A DNA stretch of 64,000 nt from Paenibacillus whitsoniae (GCF_003955665.1 NZ_RXHU01000075.1:1-64000), one strand, 5' to 3'; shown: positions 1-8,280, counted from the first letter of the stretch. Translations and numbers: made by a program. Notes: a model not told the origin generated them from the letters alone.

Positions 1-15
1 TTGAGCATATAAGTA

Positions 16-882
16 TTAATTCTGATGCAGCTTGCGGTATGCTTGCGGCGAGACTCCGGCATATTGCTTAAACATACGGCTGAAATGTACCGGATTCGTA
101 AAGCCGAGATGCTCGGACATGAATCCAACCGGCTCATCCGATAATTTTAGCAATTTCTTGGCATCGTCGATGCGCTTGCGCGTTATGAAATTGTTAATGG
201 AAACGCCTGTGACCTCTTTAAAGGAGTGACACATGTAATATTTGTTTAAATGTATTTCCTTGGACAGGCTCTCCAAAGTAATCTGACTTTTATAATGCTG
301 ATTCAGATACTGAAGCATACGACGTACGTTGGTTTCTTTTTGCGATTGGGTTGGGGCCGTCAAGTGTGCGTACATTTCTTTCGATTTGCGATAAATTTTC
401 AGAAGCAGCTGGACCATTAGACTCTGCAGCATAAATTCATTGCCGATTGCTTCCTTTTCTCTTTCGTACAATAAGGTGGAGAAGTGATGGTCCATGTCGC
501 TTAAACCTTCCTCGTTCCAACGAATCAGCAAACCATTGGGATGGTTGAACAGGCTAATTAGTTTGGTATACAGATCTTCGCCTGCCATTTCCTGAATGTA
601 ATCACCGGTAAAATTGATATAGCTTCGAATATACGGAACATCCTTCATCGGGTTCGGCTGGTGAAGTACATCTCCGCTAAACAGCAGCATGTCCCCCGGC
701 TTCATCTGGTACAATTCGTTCCCGACAATGATATTGACATTGCCTTGATGAAATAAATACACTTCATAGCCGTCATGCGCATGAAGCGGCCAGCTCTCTT
801 GCCATTCCGTAACTTGATGGCGAATATAGATGCGTTCCCGCTTTAGTGCTGTGTTCGTCAAAAAATGGAGATAATGCGCCAT
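16..882 (-). CDS. AraC-family transcriptional regulator with cupin sensor domain
   Basis: This 288-residue protein has an N-terminal cupin-like ligand-binding half (about residues 10-140, with HAHDGYEVYLFHQG and the turn YQMKPGDMLLFSGD) and a C-terminal AraC double helix-turn-helix (about residues 188-285, with the family signature GFTNPVHFSRMFKQYAGVSP near the end). That makes it a one-component sugar-responsive activator. The start is supported by a strong ribosome binding site (GGAGGAGAGAGAC before ATG). It is the last gene of a group with an ABC sugar importer just upstream. Two promoters of that importer carry matching repeats around 2426-2439 and 4501-4514 that I infer to be its operators. 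The inducing sugar cannot be told from sequence. Confidence 0.92.
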   Translation of the reverse strand: MAHYLHFLTNTALKRERIYIRHQVTEWQESWPLHAHDGYEVYLFHQGNVNIIVGNELYQMKPGDMLLFSGDVLHQPNPMKDVPYIRSYINFTGDYIQEMAGEDLYTKLISLFNHPNGLLIRWNEEGLSDMDHHFSTLLYEREKEAIGNEFMLQSLMVQLLLKIYRKSKEMYAHLTAPTQSQKETNVRRMLQYLNQHYKSQITLESLSKEIHLNKYYMCHSFKEVTGVSINNFITRKRIDDAKKLLKLSDEPVGFMSEHLGFTNPVHFSRMFKQYAGVSPQAYRKLHQN

Positions 883-961
883 GTCTCTCTCCTCCTCACC
901 TCATGGATTCACTTGATCCTATTGTAGCACATTCGTGCCTCCGATTTGCACGAAACAAAAT

Positions 962-990
962 GAAGGGCTGCCGGTCGGCAGCCTCCTCAT
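962..990 (-). terminator. Probable terminator after the importer binding protein
   Basis: On the minus strand a GGCTGCC / GGCAGCC stem with a four-base loop is followed by CTTCATTTTG. It lies between the binding-protein gene and the AraC gene. The T-run is imperfect, so read-through into the regulator is likely. Confidence 0.5.
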
Positions 991-1005
991 TACAGGGCAA
1001 TCCAA

Positions 1006-2319
1006 TTACTTACTTTGTTCATTGATCGCTTTATCAATCAGCGCTCCCGTCTTATCCAGAGCTTCCTTAGCTGTTGTTTTACCCGCGATTGCCTCAATAA
1101 TATTATTTTTCAGATCGTTAGAAAATTTCGGCACGATGGTTTGACGTGACCAATCATTCGCAGCGAGAGGCGTCGTATTGGCAAGTTCATCCGCAAACAC
1201 TTCGAACATTTCTTTGCCGAACGCATAATCAAGCTTCGCATTGTCCTTTCGCGGACTCATGAACAGCGAATCCTTGGTAAACTTGGCGTTAACGTCTTTT
1301 GACGACAAATATTTGATAAACTCTGCAGTTTCTTTTTCAACACCCGTCCCTTTGAATGCCATCACGTATTTGCCGCCAGGAACGGAAGAGCGAATTTTTC
1401 CTTTCGGCATGTAGGTGACGCCCCACTCGAAGTTCGTGATATCCTTGTAATTGCTGAGCACCCAGTTACCTGCCATATGAACGGCTACCGTACCTGAACG
1501 GAACAGATTGTTTGGATTCTCATTGCCTACCCATACCGATTGGGGCATGATACCGTCTTTATGGAGCTTGATAAACGTTTCCAATGCCTGTACGCCTTCC
1601 GGACTGTTGATGACCGATTTCTTACCGTCAGCACTCATCATACTGCCGCCGAATTGATATAGAATCGTCGACCACCGGTGCGGAGAGACGTCCCATACCA
1701 TACCTGTCTTGGCTCCACCTTTGTCCATGACTTGTTTAAGGGCTGTGCTGAATTCGTCCCATGTCCAGATGTTATCTTTGGAAGTCGGCACCTTGACGCC
1801 CGCTTTATCGAATAGGGTTTTATTGTAGATCATACCGTTCGCCGTTACATCCATTGGGGCAGCGATAATTTTGTTGTCCATCACATAATATGGCTTGATG
1901 GAATCGACAAACTGGGACGTAAAACTGTCTTGTCCCCCCACATAAGGCGTCAAATCCAGAGCTTGATTGGCAAACATCCCGGTATCGGTAATACGAGCGA
2001 GTGCAGGCGGTTTACCTCCTGAGATCATCGTCTTGAGCTTCGTCGGCAAATCCTTGAAAGCAACCTCAATGAGATTGATTTTCACGTTCGTATTTTGCTT
2101 TTGATAATCCGCGATAATCCCTTTCATCACATCGCCTTCGATACCGTCCGTAAACCACAGATAATCTAGTGTAACCTCTTTCTTGGCTTTGGATTCACTC
2201 TTTCCTGTGGCCTGATCGTCCGTCTTCGTTCCTCCCGAGCTTGCTCCACAAGCAGTCAGCCCGAGCGTAAGCAGCCCAGCTAGGACAAGATTCATCGCAG
2301 ATTTCATGTTTTTTTTCAT
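1006..2319 (-). CDS. Sugar ABC transporter substrate-binding lipoprotein
   Basis: A 437-residue family 1 extracellular solute-binding protein. It has a lipoprotein signal peptide with lipobox LTAC (lipidated Cys24) and a Gly/Ser/Lys-rich tether to about residue 48. Features of the MalE/UgpB-like fold are visible, such as YNKTLFDKAGVKVPTSKD and TWDEFSTALKQV. It should capture a mono- or oligosaccharide outside the membrane and hand it to the two permeases encoded just upstream (2468-4187). Gene order is unusual for this family because the binding protein comes after the permeases and appears to have its own promoter, with an AraC-type box at about 2418-2439 and a cre-like site at 2367-2380. 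No ATPase gene is nearby. The substrate is unknown. Confidence 0.93.
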   Translation of the reverse strand: MKKNMKSAMNLVLAGLLTLGLTACGASSGGTKTDDQATGKSESKAKKEVTLDYLWFTDGIEGDVMKGIIADYQKQNTNVKINLIEVAFKDLPTKLKTMISGGKPPALARITDTGMFANQALDLTPYVGGQDSFTSQFVDSIKPYYVMDNKIIAAPMDVTANGMIYNKTLFDKAGVKVPTSKDNIWTWDEFSTALKQVMDKGGAKTGMVWDVSPHRWSTILYQFGGSMMSADGKKSVINSPEGVQALETFIKLHKDGIMPQSVWVGNENPNNLFRSGTVAVHMAGNWVLSNYKDITNFEWGVTYMPKGKIRSSVPGGKYVMAFKGTGVEKETAEFIKYLSSKDVNAKFTKDSLFMSPRKDNAKLDYAFGKEMFEVFADELANTTPLAANDWSRQTIVPKFSNDLKNNIIEAIAGKTTAKEALDKTGALIDKAINEQSK

Positions 2320-2366
2320 ATGGCATACCCCCCAATTTATTCGAAATATTAACTGTTGACGCTTTC

Positions 2367-2439
2367 TGATAACGGTTACATCTAAAATGTTATCACATCT
2401 TTTTTATTCCGTTAGATCGATTATTGCTTACAATTTAAC
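2367..2439 (-). promoter_or_regulatory. Promoter of the binding-protein gene: AraC-type box plus cre-like site
   Basis: Minus-strand GTTAAATTGTAAGC (2439-2426) repeats almost exactly the element upstream of the permease operon (4514-4501). A TAACAT -10 candidate starts 47 bases after the box start (2392), the same distance as in the permease promoter. A 14-mer at 2367-2380 (TGATAACGGTTACA) fits the CcpA cre consensus TGWAANCGNTNWCA with one mismatch and lies just past the -10. Inference from spacing and similarity only. Confidence 0.5.
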
Positions 2440-2467
2440 GTATATTGCTTATTGACTTACATCCGTA

Positions 2468-3289
2468 CTATTTCATTCCGGACGTCACCATACCGCTGAC
2501 GAATTGTCGTTGGAAGATAAGGAACACGACAAGAACCGGAATCATCGTAATAACGGACATGGCAAGCAAGCTGCCCCAATCGACATTGTACTCTCCTATG
2601 AAGTTAGATAATGCTAATTGAACCGTGTACAGCGACGGGTCACTTATGCCGATGAGCGGCCATAAGAAATCGTCCCAACGCCACATAAAGGAGAAAATCG
2701 AGAGTACCGCCAGAATCGGTTTGCAGATCGGCAATATGATCCGGGAATAAATGCGCCATTCCGATGCTCCGTCCATACGTGCTGCTTCCAACAGTTCGTT
2801 CGGTACGGTAAGCAAATATTGCCGGAGCATAAAGACCCCTGTCGGCGTTGCAGCCGGAGGAATAATCAGCGCCCACAAGCTGTTGAACATTCCTAGGAAG
2901 CTGAGAACTTTAAAGATCGGGATCATAATAACTTCAAGCGGAATCATCAGTGTCGAGATGAAGCCGACGAGCAACACCGTATCGCCTCTAAAACGATATT
3001 TAGCCAGAGAAAATCCTGCCATGGAGTTGATCAGCAGCAGCAAGATCGTCGAGCTGATCGTAACAATCGTACTGTTCAAGAAATACCTGCCGAAATTCCC
3101 TTTCTCAAATGCATCAATAAAATGCTTGAATGTAATCGGCTGAGGATAAAAGCGCGGAGGAAAGCTGTACAAGTCATTATTAGTTTTAAACGATGAGATG
3201 ACGATCCAAAGGACAGGAAACAACCATGCAGAGGCCAATACGATAAGACTAATATACAGGGTGACTTTAGCGGAAGATTTTAATTCCAT
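2468..3289 (-). CDS. Carbohydrate ABC transporter permease (MalG type)
   Basis: A 273-residue inner-membrane permease with six predicted hydrophobic segments and the MalG/LacG EAA-loop pattern near residues 165-185 (NELLEAARMDGASEWRIYSR), which contacts the ATPase. It forms the channel with the partner permease encoded one base upstream (3291-4187), so the two are translationally linked. It ends in the hydrophobic tail and FVSGMVTSGMK typical of this subfamily. Substrate specificity comes from the binding protein downstream. The ATPase must be supplied from elsewhere, probably by an MsmX-like protein. Confidence 0.93.
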   Translation of the reverse strand: MELKSSAKVTLYISLIVLASAWLFPVLWIVISSFKTNNDLYSFPPRFYPQPITFKHFIDAFEKGNFGRYFLNSTIVTISSTILLLLINSMAGFSLAKYRFRGDTVLLVGFISTLMIPLEVIMIPIFKVLSFLGMFNSLWALIIPPAATPTGVFMLRQYLLTVPNELLEAARMDGASEWRIYSRIILPICKPILAVLSIFSFMWRWDDFLWPLIGISDPSLYTVQLALSNFIGEYNVDWGSLLAMSVITMIPVLVVFLIFQRQFVSGMVTSGMK

Positions 3290-3290
3290 A

Positions 3291-4187
3291 TCAATTTTCG
3301 CCTCCCTTGGACAATTTATTCTGTAATGCGGTAAACAAGCAGATCAGAACAAACAATACAACCGACATCGCGCTCGCCATACCGAGTTCCTGCTTCGCAA
3401 AGCCCGTTTCGTAAATGTATTGCACAATAAATGTTGTTTCTCTTCCTGGACCGCCGCCTGTCAATGCGAACAAAAGCGGATACGCTTTGAAAGCGTCGAT
3501 GAGCGCAAGCATGATAACAAGGACTGTCGTAGGCTTGAGAAGAGGCAAGGTAATACTGCGGAATACCCGAATCTTGGATGCCCCATCCAGTCGCGCGGCC
3601 TCGTAATAATCACTTGGGATGATTTGCAGACCCGCCATAAAGATGACCATATAAAATCCGAGACGTGACCAAACGGTTGCAATGATGACCGATAGGTTCG
3701 CAAAAAATGGATTCGACATAAACTGAACCGACTCTCCGCCAAACAAAGTCAAAACGTAGTTCATAATCCCGAAGTCACCAAAGATCCACTTCCAAGTCAG
3801 ACCGACGATGATATAAGAAATCATCGTTGGCCAGTAAAATATGGATCGGAACAATCCCTTCGCCCGTAGGGGCTGAATAAGCATCATAGCAACCGCTAGG
3901 GAAACGCAATAAATCGATGGAACCGCAATCAAAGCGTAACGGGCCGTCTTTCCTAATGCGCCCCAAAACTCTTCGTTCATGAATATTGCTTTATAATTGT
4001 CGAACCCTACAAATTCCATTGGGTTCAGCCCGTCATATTTATGAAACGAATATACAAAGCCGATAATCGTTGGAATCACAATGAAAACTGAAAAAATCAA
4101 CAGGTTTGGCAGCACGAAAAGATAAGGCGTCCATCCCATGGATTGTTCTCGGCGACGTTTTTTTACAGCCGAGGCTTGTGTGGACAT
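3291..4187 (-). CDS. Carbohydrate ABC transporter permease (MalF/UgpA type)
   Basis: A 298-residue six-helix permease. A basic cytoplasmic N-terminus (VKKRRREQSMGW) precedes the first helix. The EAA loop (YYEAARLDGASKIRVFRSIT) lies near residues 195-215, and the LTGGGPGRETTFIVQYIY region before the last helices is typical of the UgpA/LacF group. The start has a strong site (AGAAGGGAG seven bases before ATG). It is the first gene of the importer, with a leader of about 260 bases between the predicted promoter (about 4467) and the start codon. It is paired with the permease at 2468-3289. Confidence 0.93.
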   Translation of the reverse strand: MSTQASAVKKRRREQSMGWTPYLFVLPNLLIFSVFIVIPTIIGFVYSFHKYDGLNPMEFVGFDNYKAIFMNEEFWGALGKTARYALIAVPSIYCVSLAVAMMLIQPLRAKGLFRSIFYWPTMISYIIVGLTWKWIFGDFGIMNYVLTLFGGESVQFMSNPFFANLSVIIATVWSRLGFYMVIFMAGLQIIPSDYYEAARLDGASKIRVFRSITLPLLKPTTVLVIMLALIDAFKAYPLLFALTGGGPGRETTFIVQYIYETGFAKQELGMASAMSVVLFVLICLFTALQNKLSKGGEN

Positions 4188-4607
4188 TAAGCATTCTCCC
4201 TTCTAAAGTTGTGTTCTGAAGATAAGTCAAAATCCAAATGCCTCTTCTCCCGGTGAATGCCTCGAAAAACGCTTACATTTCACTGCATTATTCGATGGAA
4301 TAACGAATCTCCAGACATTTACTCTCCGAAAAAACTTGGCATGAAGTTCACATAACTGCGAATATAAGGGACATTTTTGGTCGTATTCACCCTGTGCATC
4401 GTGTATGATCAAATGACTCCTCCCTTCTAGCCAAGCGAAGCATGTTCTTATTTTTCATTAAAATATACCATACTGAAATTGCGCCAACTTAACTTATATT
4501 GCTTACAATTTGACTTAAATTGTTGAATGTTATCGACAATCATGCTTTATAACCTAACATCACATGTAATGTGATCACAACTCGAAATCGCATGTGTCTT
4601 ACGTACA
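4188..4607 (-). promoter_or_regulatory. Long leader and AraC-type promoter of the importer operon
   Basis: No gene is seen here. On the minus strand two half-sites, GTCAAATTGTAAGC (from 4514) and GTTAAGTTGGCGC (from 4493), are 21 bases apart. A TATATT -10 starts at 4467. The first half-site matches the one upstream of the binding-protein gene (2439). A weak cre-like 14-mer (two mismatches) sits at 4264-4277 inside the leader. I infer control by the AraC protein at 16-882 and carbon-catabolite repression. The reason for the long leader is not visible. Confidence 0.5.
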
Positions 4608-4636
4608 AATGAAAAAGAACCTTGAAATATCAAGGT
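4608..4636 (-). terminator. Rho-independent terminator of the glycosyltransferase gene
   Basis: The minus strand reads CCTTGA, a four-base loop, TCAAGG, then TTCTTTTT. It sits immediately after the stop codon of the glycosyltransferase at 4638. Confidence 0.75.
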
Positions 4637-4637
4637 C

Positions 4638-5831
4638 CTAAAGTGGGATTATCCTGTCGTCGAACTGTTGACTTTGTTTTTGCAGGTGAGCGACGAGCTC
4701 TGTTGTATGATCGATGTACACGGCTTCCAGCATCGAGGCATTCGCTGCCTGGTCAAAGCCCGCACGCCGCAAGGCGGCAGTACGCTGCTCAGCCGGGACA
4801 AATTCACTTTGGAGCGCTTTCATAATCCATTGCGCCCACTCCGCAACATCCCACTCGAGCGGGATATTTTTATAAAAACCTGCACCGACACAAGCTTCCT
4901 CTGGAAGCGCTTCCGAGACCACGCAAGGCACGCCAGCCGCCTGGGCTTCCACGACAATCCGCGGCACACCTGCGCGAAAAGCAGGCACAACCAGCACATC
5001 CAGCAGTTGAAGCAGCGCCCTGCTGCAAACTTCCGAACCGAGCAAGTGCACTCGGTTGTCCAAACCTTTGGCAGCAATCAGCGCTTGAATGTCCTTGCGA
5101 AGCGCGCCATCTCCTGCCAGCACAAGCCGCACGCGCGGCACGCGAATGCACAACTCCTCAAAAATCTCAATCAAACGCTTCTGATTCTGGGCAGCTGTGA
5201 ACTTGCCCGAATGCCCGATAACCAGTTCGTCCTCCGCGATACCTAACTTCGCACGAAGCGGTCCCCTCCCCGCCTTGAGATGGACATATCGTTCAATCTC
5301 AATCCCACCGTACAGCATCGTGTGAGGCGGCCGCATGAATTGCTCCGAGAGCAGTTGGCTTGCAACGGTCGAGCTTGCAATCACATGGCTGGCCAACCGC
5401 TTGACCAGGCGGGCTTCAAATCGGTACAGCAGCGGATGCGCCTCCCGCAGGGACAAAAGCGGACTCACTTCGTGCACTTGCACGATGCGTGCCGGAATGC
5501 CAAGCAACCGCGCAGCGAGCAGCATCGGACCGCTTGCCACATCCATATGGCTATGTATCGCTTGATACGGACCATGCTTGCGAATGGCAGCAACCAATTG
5601 AAGCAAGAACCCTACAGTCCCTGTCTGGGATGCCTTCGGAAGAATCAAAACATGGCCGCCTAAAGCGCGTATTTCTTCCTCATAATCAGAGGGATTCGGA
5701 GAAAACATGAGAAAATCAAACTGCAGCTTGCTGCGATCCACTTGCCGGTACATGGACATGATAAAATCCTGCGGTCCCCCGCGATTCATGCTCGAAATGA
5801 ACTGCAAAACCCGGATCGGTTGATTTCCCAT
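4638..5831 (-). CDS. GT4-family glycosyltransferase
   Basis: A cytoplasmic GT-B-fold glycosyltransferase of about 397 residues. The N-terminal acceptor domain starts with VLQFISSMNRGGPQDFIM. The C-terminal GT4 donor domain has GHSGKFTAAQNQKRLIEIF, LAGDGALR and a VPRIVVEAQAAGVPCVVS segment that supplies the nucleotide-sugar-binding glutamate. Its resemblance is to EpsF-type exopolysaccharide transferases. I place the start at the ATG at 5831 because GGGG lies seven bases upstream; a GTG at 5837 is the longer alternative. The gene stands alone between a terminator and a promoter region with a TACAAT -10 near 5890. A polysaccharide or cell-wall glycan role is inferred; donor and acceptor are unknown. 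Confidence 0.88.
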   Translation of the reverse strand: MGNQPIRVLQFISSMNRGGPQDFIMSMYRQVDRSKLQFDFLMFSPNPSDYEEEIRALGGHVLILPKASQTGTVGFLLQLVAAIRKHGPYQAIHSHMDVASGPMLLAARLLGIPARIVQVHEVSPLLSLREAHPLLYRFEARLVKRLASHVIASSTVASQLLSEQFMRPPHTMLYGGIEIERYVHLKAGRGPLRAKLGIAEDELVIGHSGKFTAAQNQKRLIEIFEELCIRVPRVRLVLAGDGALRKDIQALIAAKGLDNRVHLLGSEVCSRALLQLLDVLVVPAFRAGVPRIVVEAQAAGVPCVVSEALPEEACVGAGFYKNIPLEWDVAEWAQWIMKALQSEFVPAEQRTAALRRAGFDQAANASMLEAVYIDHTTELVAHLQKQSQQFDDRIIPL

Positions 5832-5997
5832 TGGCACACCCCTTTAACATTCACAGAAAGAATGTAAACTTTTGTAAACGAATAGGAAAATTGTAGCACG
5901 AAAACCGAAGCCTGCCTATACTTTATTAAGATTAAATTAAAATAAAATAAAGGTTTCATAAAGATTCATGGATAAAAATGGTTCTTACAGTACAACA

Positions 5998-6040
5998 AAA
6001 ACGCGGCAACCTTTTCTAATGAAAAGATCCCCGCGTCTTG
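5998..6040 (-). terminator. Rho-independent terminator of the PHP phosphatase gene
   Basis: On the minus strand ACGCGG pairs with CCGCGT around an inner GATCTTTTC / GAAAAGGTT stem, followed by TTTTTGTTG. It ends about ten bases after the stop codon at 6048. Confidence 0.8.
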
Positions 6041-6047
6041 TGTATCG

Positions 6048-6824
6048 TTAAATTTTATAAGCCTTCCATACTCGAAACCATTTCGGCTTCACCCACACCG
6101 GATGCTCAGCGGTGATTGCAACATCTTGAATCACACACCAGGCATTATGCTGAAGCGAGCGGACCGCACCTTCCCCTAGCTTCGCCTGTATGACGCCATA
6201 GGCTTTATCCAGCGCGAAGCCTGATTTCGCCGTGTCGTGCGCATCAGACGCAATAAAGTGCGCCAAGCCGCTTCTGCACATGCGAAGCGAAAGCTGCATG
6301 ATGGTTTTGCCATAACTGCCGAGCAATGAGTGTGCTGTAATTTGCGATAGGGCGCCATGATCAACAAGCTTCAACAGCTTCTCAGGACTTTCTATGATTT
6401 CCCGATTTCGTTCAGGATGAGCAATAATTGGCACTCTGTTCGACTGGATCAAGTCCTTCACGATTTTTTCCGTCACTGTCGGAATTCGATCTGGCGGTAA
6501 CTCGAGCAGCACATATCTGGAATTGCCTAAAGAAGAGAGCACACCTGAACTAAGCTCTTCCAGCAGTTGCGGGTAAATCCGAATTTCTTGGCCGGCAATC
6601 ACTCGAAGTGGAATGTTGTAGTCGTCTAATTGATCTTGAAAAGTTTTTACATACTGAACGATTTGCACGCAGCTGTTATAAAATCTACCGTTCATATGAT
6701 GGGGGGTTGCTATCAAGGTATGTATGCCGCAACTTACAGCTTGTCGTGCCATGAGCAAGGCTTCATCGAGGTCATAAGCACCGTCATCCAGCCCGGGGAG
6801 AATATGAGAATGTATGTCGATCAT
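6048..6824 (-). CDS. CpsB/YwqE-type PHP-family tyrosine-protein phosphatase
   Basis: A 258-residue manganese-dependent phosphatase of the PHP superfamily. Metal-ligand motifs are IDIHSHILPGLDDG at the N-terminus (His5, His7, Asp13/14), TPHH near residue 62, a conserved glutamate in GQEIRIYP, IAHPERNREI and ASDAHD. In Bacillota such enzymes dephosphorylate bacterial tyrosine kinases that control capsule or exopolysaccharide synthesis. Length and motif order match CpsB/YwqE. No tyrosine kinase or modulator gene is beside it, which is unusual. The start has a good site (AAGGAG eight bases before ATG) and a TATAAT -10 at 6860-6865. With the GT4 gene downstream it suggests a small glycan-related pair, transcribed separately. 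Confidence 0.9.
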   Translation of the reverse strand: MIDIHSHILPGLDDGAYDLDEALLMARQAVSCGIHTLIATPHHMNGRFYNSCVQIVQYVKTFQDQLDDYNIPLRVIAGQEIRIYPQLLEELSSGVLSSLGNSRYVLLELPPDRIPTVTEKIVKDLIQSNRVPIIAHPERNREIIESPEKLLKLVDHGALSQITAHSLLGSYGKTIMQLSLRMCRSGLAHFIASDAHDTAKSGFALDKAYGVIQAKLGEGAVRSLQHNAWCVIQDVAITAEHPVWVKPKWFRVWKAYKI

Positions 6825-6859
6825 GAGTTGCGCTCCTTGGCTTATTACTAAATGCCTAT

Positions 6860-6865
6860 ATTATA
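6860..6865 (-). promoter_or_regulatory. -10 element of the PHP phosphatase promoter
   Basis: A perfect TATAAT on the minus strand lies about 36 bases before the start codon. No convincing -35 is seen. The rest of the gap to 7036 is AT-rich with no gene visible. Confidence 0.45.
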
Positions 6866-7037
6866 CTAACCTTCTATTGAATAAATAGGTTATTTGATCC
6901 ATTGCAAATCATAAACCGATTTACCTTATACCCAATATACACCAAAAAGGATTGTTTTTCACCGGTTTTTTTTCGGAAGTTATCGCATTAACACTTTCGA
7001 TCATAATTACTTAGACCTATCTATTAAAACAATGGAA

Positions 7038-7078
7038 GCGCATTGCCCCCTTATCCAATTGAGAAGGGGGCAAAACGC
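7038..7078 (-). terminator. Terminator of the glycine-rich protein gene
   Basis: Strong minus-strand hairpin GCCCCCTT / AAGGGGGC extended by GCG..CGC flanks, followed by TTCCATTGTTTT. It lies 20-60 bases after the stop codon at 7098. Confidence 0.7.
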
Positions 7079-7097
7079 TTTGCAATCAAATACCCGG

Positions 7098-7466
7098 TTA
7101 GTATGGATACGGATAATACGGCGGATACGGATACGGGTACGGATAAGGATAAGGATATGGATAGTAAGGCTGCGTAACGGCACCGTAAATCAGAGGCGCT
7201 GCAATCCAGGGGAGCAGGTTTGCGCCGCCTGGAAACCAGCCAGGGCCGTGACCGTGGCCGTCTACAAAAACAGGGCCGTGACCAATCCCACCCGGACCAT
7301 GGCCAATACCACCGATACCGCCTGGACCGTGGCCAATACCGCCGATACCTCCAGGGCCGTGGCCGATGCCACCAATACCGCCCGGACCGTGGCCGATTCC
7401 TCCAAGGCCGCCGTGAATTCCGCCGCCAATCGGCGGACGATGCTCATTCGTTGCTTTTGTCGTCAT
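7098..7466 (-). CDS. Glycine-rich repeat protein with Tyr-Pro tail, unknown function
   Basis: Low-complexity protein of about 122 residues. The centre is a run of a ten-residue repeat, GIGHGPGGIG, seen about four times, then a His/Gly segment (FVDGHGHGPGWFPGG), a short hydrophobic stretch (LLPWIAAPLIYGA) and a C-terminal run of Tyr-Pro dipeptides. I prefer the ATG at 7466 (MTTKATNEHRPP); the ORF also allows an ATG at 7499, and neither has a strong ribosome binding site. Composition resembles spore-coat or surface proteins of Bacillota, but no family is recognised. The opposite strand is also open here purely because of repeat composition. A dedicated terminator follows. Confidence 0.6.
   Translation of the reverse strand: MTTKATNEHRPPIGGGIHGGLGGIGHGPGGIGGIGHGPGGIGGIGHGPGGIGGIGHGPGGIGHGPVFVDGHGHGPGWFPGGANLLPWIAAPLIYGAVTQPYYPYPYPYPYPYPYPPYYPYPY
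7100..7425 (-). repeat. In-gene tandem repeats (30-base and 6-base units)
   Basis: Two arrays lie inside the glycine-rich gene: a unit of about 30 bases encoding GIGHGPGGIG (about 7265-7425) and a GGATAC-like hexamer encoding Tyr-Pro (about 7100-7165). Both stay in frame, so copy number can vary without breaking the protein. Confidence 0.7.
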
Positions 7467-7599
7467 AAACGCTTCACTCACATTCCTGTATAGTTTCATT
7501 ATCTGCTATACAGTATGTGTGCAGATGCCCACTCGGTGAGCATTTCATCCAAAAATGGGCGCTTCAGCTTGAGGCAATCGCCGTGACGGCTTTTTATGC

Positions 7600-7923
7600 T
7601 TACGGCTTGCCCCATTTCCATAGGTCACAAAGGCCGACGAAGAAAACGATGACGGTCACAAGAACGATCGCCCTAAGATCCCAGGCATTCGGAAACTCGT
7701 TGATCTTCGCATTCGTGGCACGCAGAACGAGCACAAACAACAGTAAAATCAGGTTAAAAAATAAACAATACGCCATGCGCGCCGAAAGCTTATGCAGAGG
7801 GAGCTTGTCAATCAGCTTGCCGAACCCGAACAAGTCGCTGGATTTGCCGCCACGGGCTGGCTGCGGCCCAGGAGGGTGCGGGCCGGCATCATCATCGATT
7901 GTCTGCTTTGGATTTTTCCCCAT
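7600..7923 (-). CDS. Small two-helix membrane protein, unknown
   Basis: A 107-residue protein with a proline-rich soluble N-terminus (AGPHPPGPQPARGG, residues about 15-30) and two hydrophobic helices (YCLFFNLILLLFVLVL and IVLVTVIVFFVGLCDLW), ending WKWGKP. I choose the ATG at 7923 because GAAGG lies five bases upstream; a TTG at 7935 is in frame. It overlaps the end of the upstream membrane-protein gene by 32 bases in another frame, so the two are probably translationally coupled. No family recognised. Confidence 0.65.
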   Translation of the reverse strand: MGKNPKQTIDDDAGPHPPGPQPARGGKSSDLFGFGKLIDKLPLHKLSARMAYCLFFNLILLLFVLVLRATNAKINEFPNAWDLRAIVLVTVIVFFVGLCDLWKWGKP

Positions 7924-8116
7924 GTCGACCTTCAACCCCTCGTGAGGCCTCCAGAACGTCCTGCCACATCAGAACGGTGCCAAGGAAGCTTACGATCGCT
8001 ATACTGACGCCTCCAAGCGGTGTTAGAAGTCCTGCCTCCCACGTCATAATCATGGCCACGACACTTACCAACAATAGCACGAATCCCCCTGCCAGTTTCA
8101 TTAAGCTCCTTGCCAT
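7892..8116 (-). CDS. Small two-helix membrane protein, unknown
   Basis: A 74-residue protein. Two hydrophobic helices (AGGFVLLLVSVVAMIMTW and VSIAIVSFLGTVLMW) are followed by a charged cytoplasmic-type tail (EGRHGEKSKADNR). The start is the ATG at 8116 because the ribosome binding site GGGGAGGTG lies nine bases upstream; the in-frame GTG at 8128 is part of that site. It is the first gene of a two-gene unit with the membrane protein at 7600-7923, which overlaps its 3' end. An 8-base inverted repeat just upstream (8154-8179) could be an operator. Function unknown. Confidence 0.65.
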   Translation of the reverse strand: MARSLMKLAGGFVLLLVSVVAMIMTWEAGLLTPLGGVSIAIVSFLGTVLMWQDVLEASRGVEGRHGEKSKADNR

Positions 8117-8153
8117 AGTCAGATACACCTCCCCTTTGTATCATGAAGACTTT

Positions 8154-8179
8154 CCGAAATTCAGTACCGCCAATTTCGG
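8154..8179. promoter_or_regulatory. Perfect inverted repeat upstream of the small membrane-protein pair
   Basis: CCGAAATT and AATTTCGG are separated by ten bases and lie 38 bases before the start at 8116. The symmetry and place suggest a repressor site, but no dedicated regulator is nearby. Confidence 0.4.
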
Positions 8180-8280
8180 AAAAATCCCAAGTTGATATAA
8201 CCTATGCTAGATTCATAGAGTCGGTGAGGACTTGCGTCCTAGCTCCGGTGTAAAAGGCGCCCCGTCGTTGGCAGCGAACA

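Noticed and set aside
7032-7493. Plus-strand reading frame of 153 codons rich in Arg/Ile repeats
   Set aside because: It is the mirror of the glycine-rich repeat gene; repeat composition keeps several frames open. It has no ribosome binding site and the terminator hairpin orientation fits the minus-strand gene.
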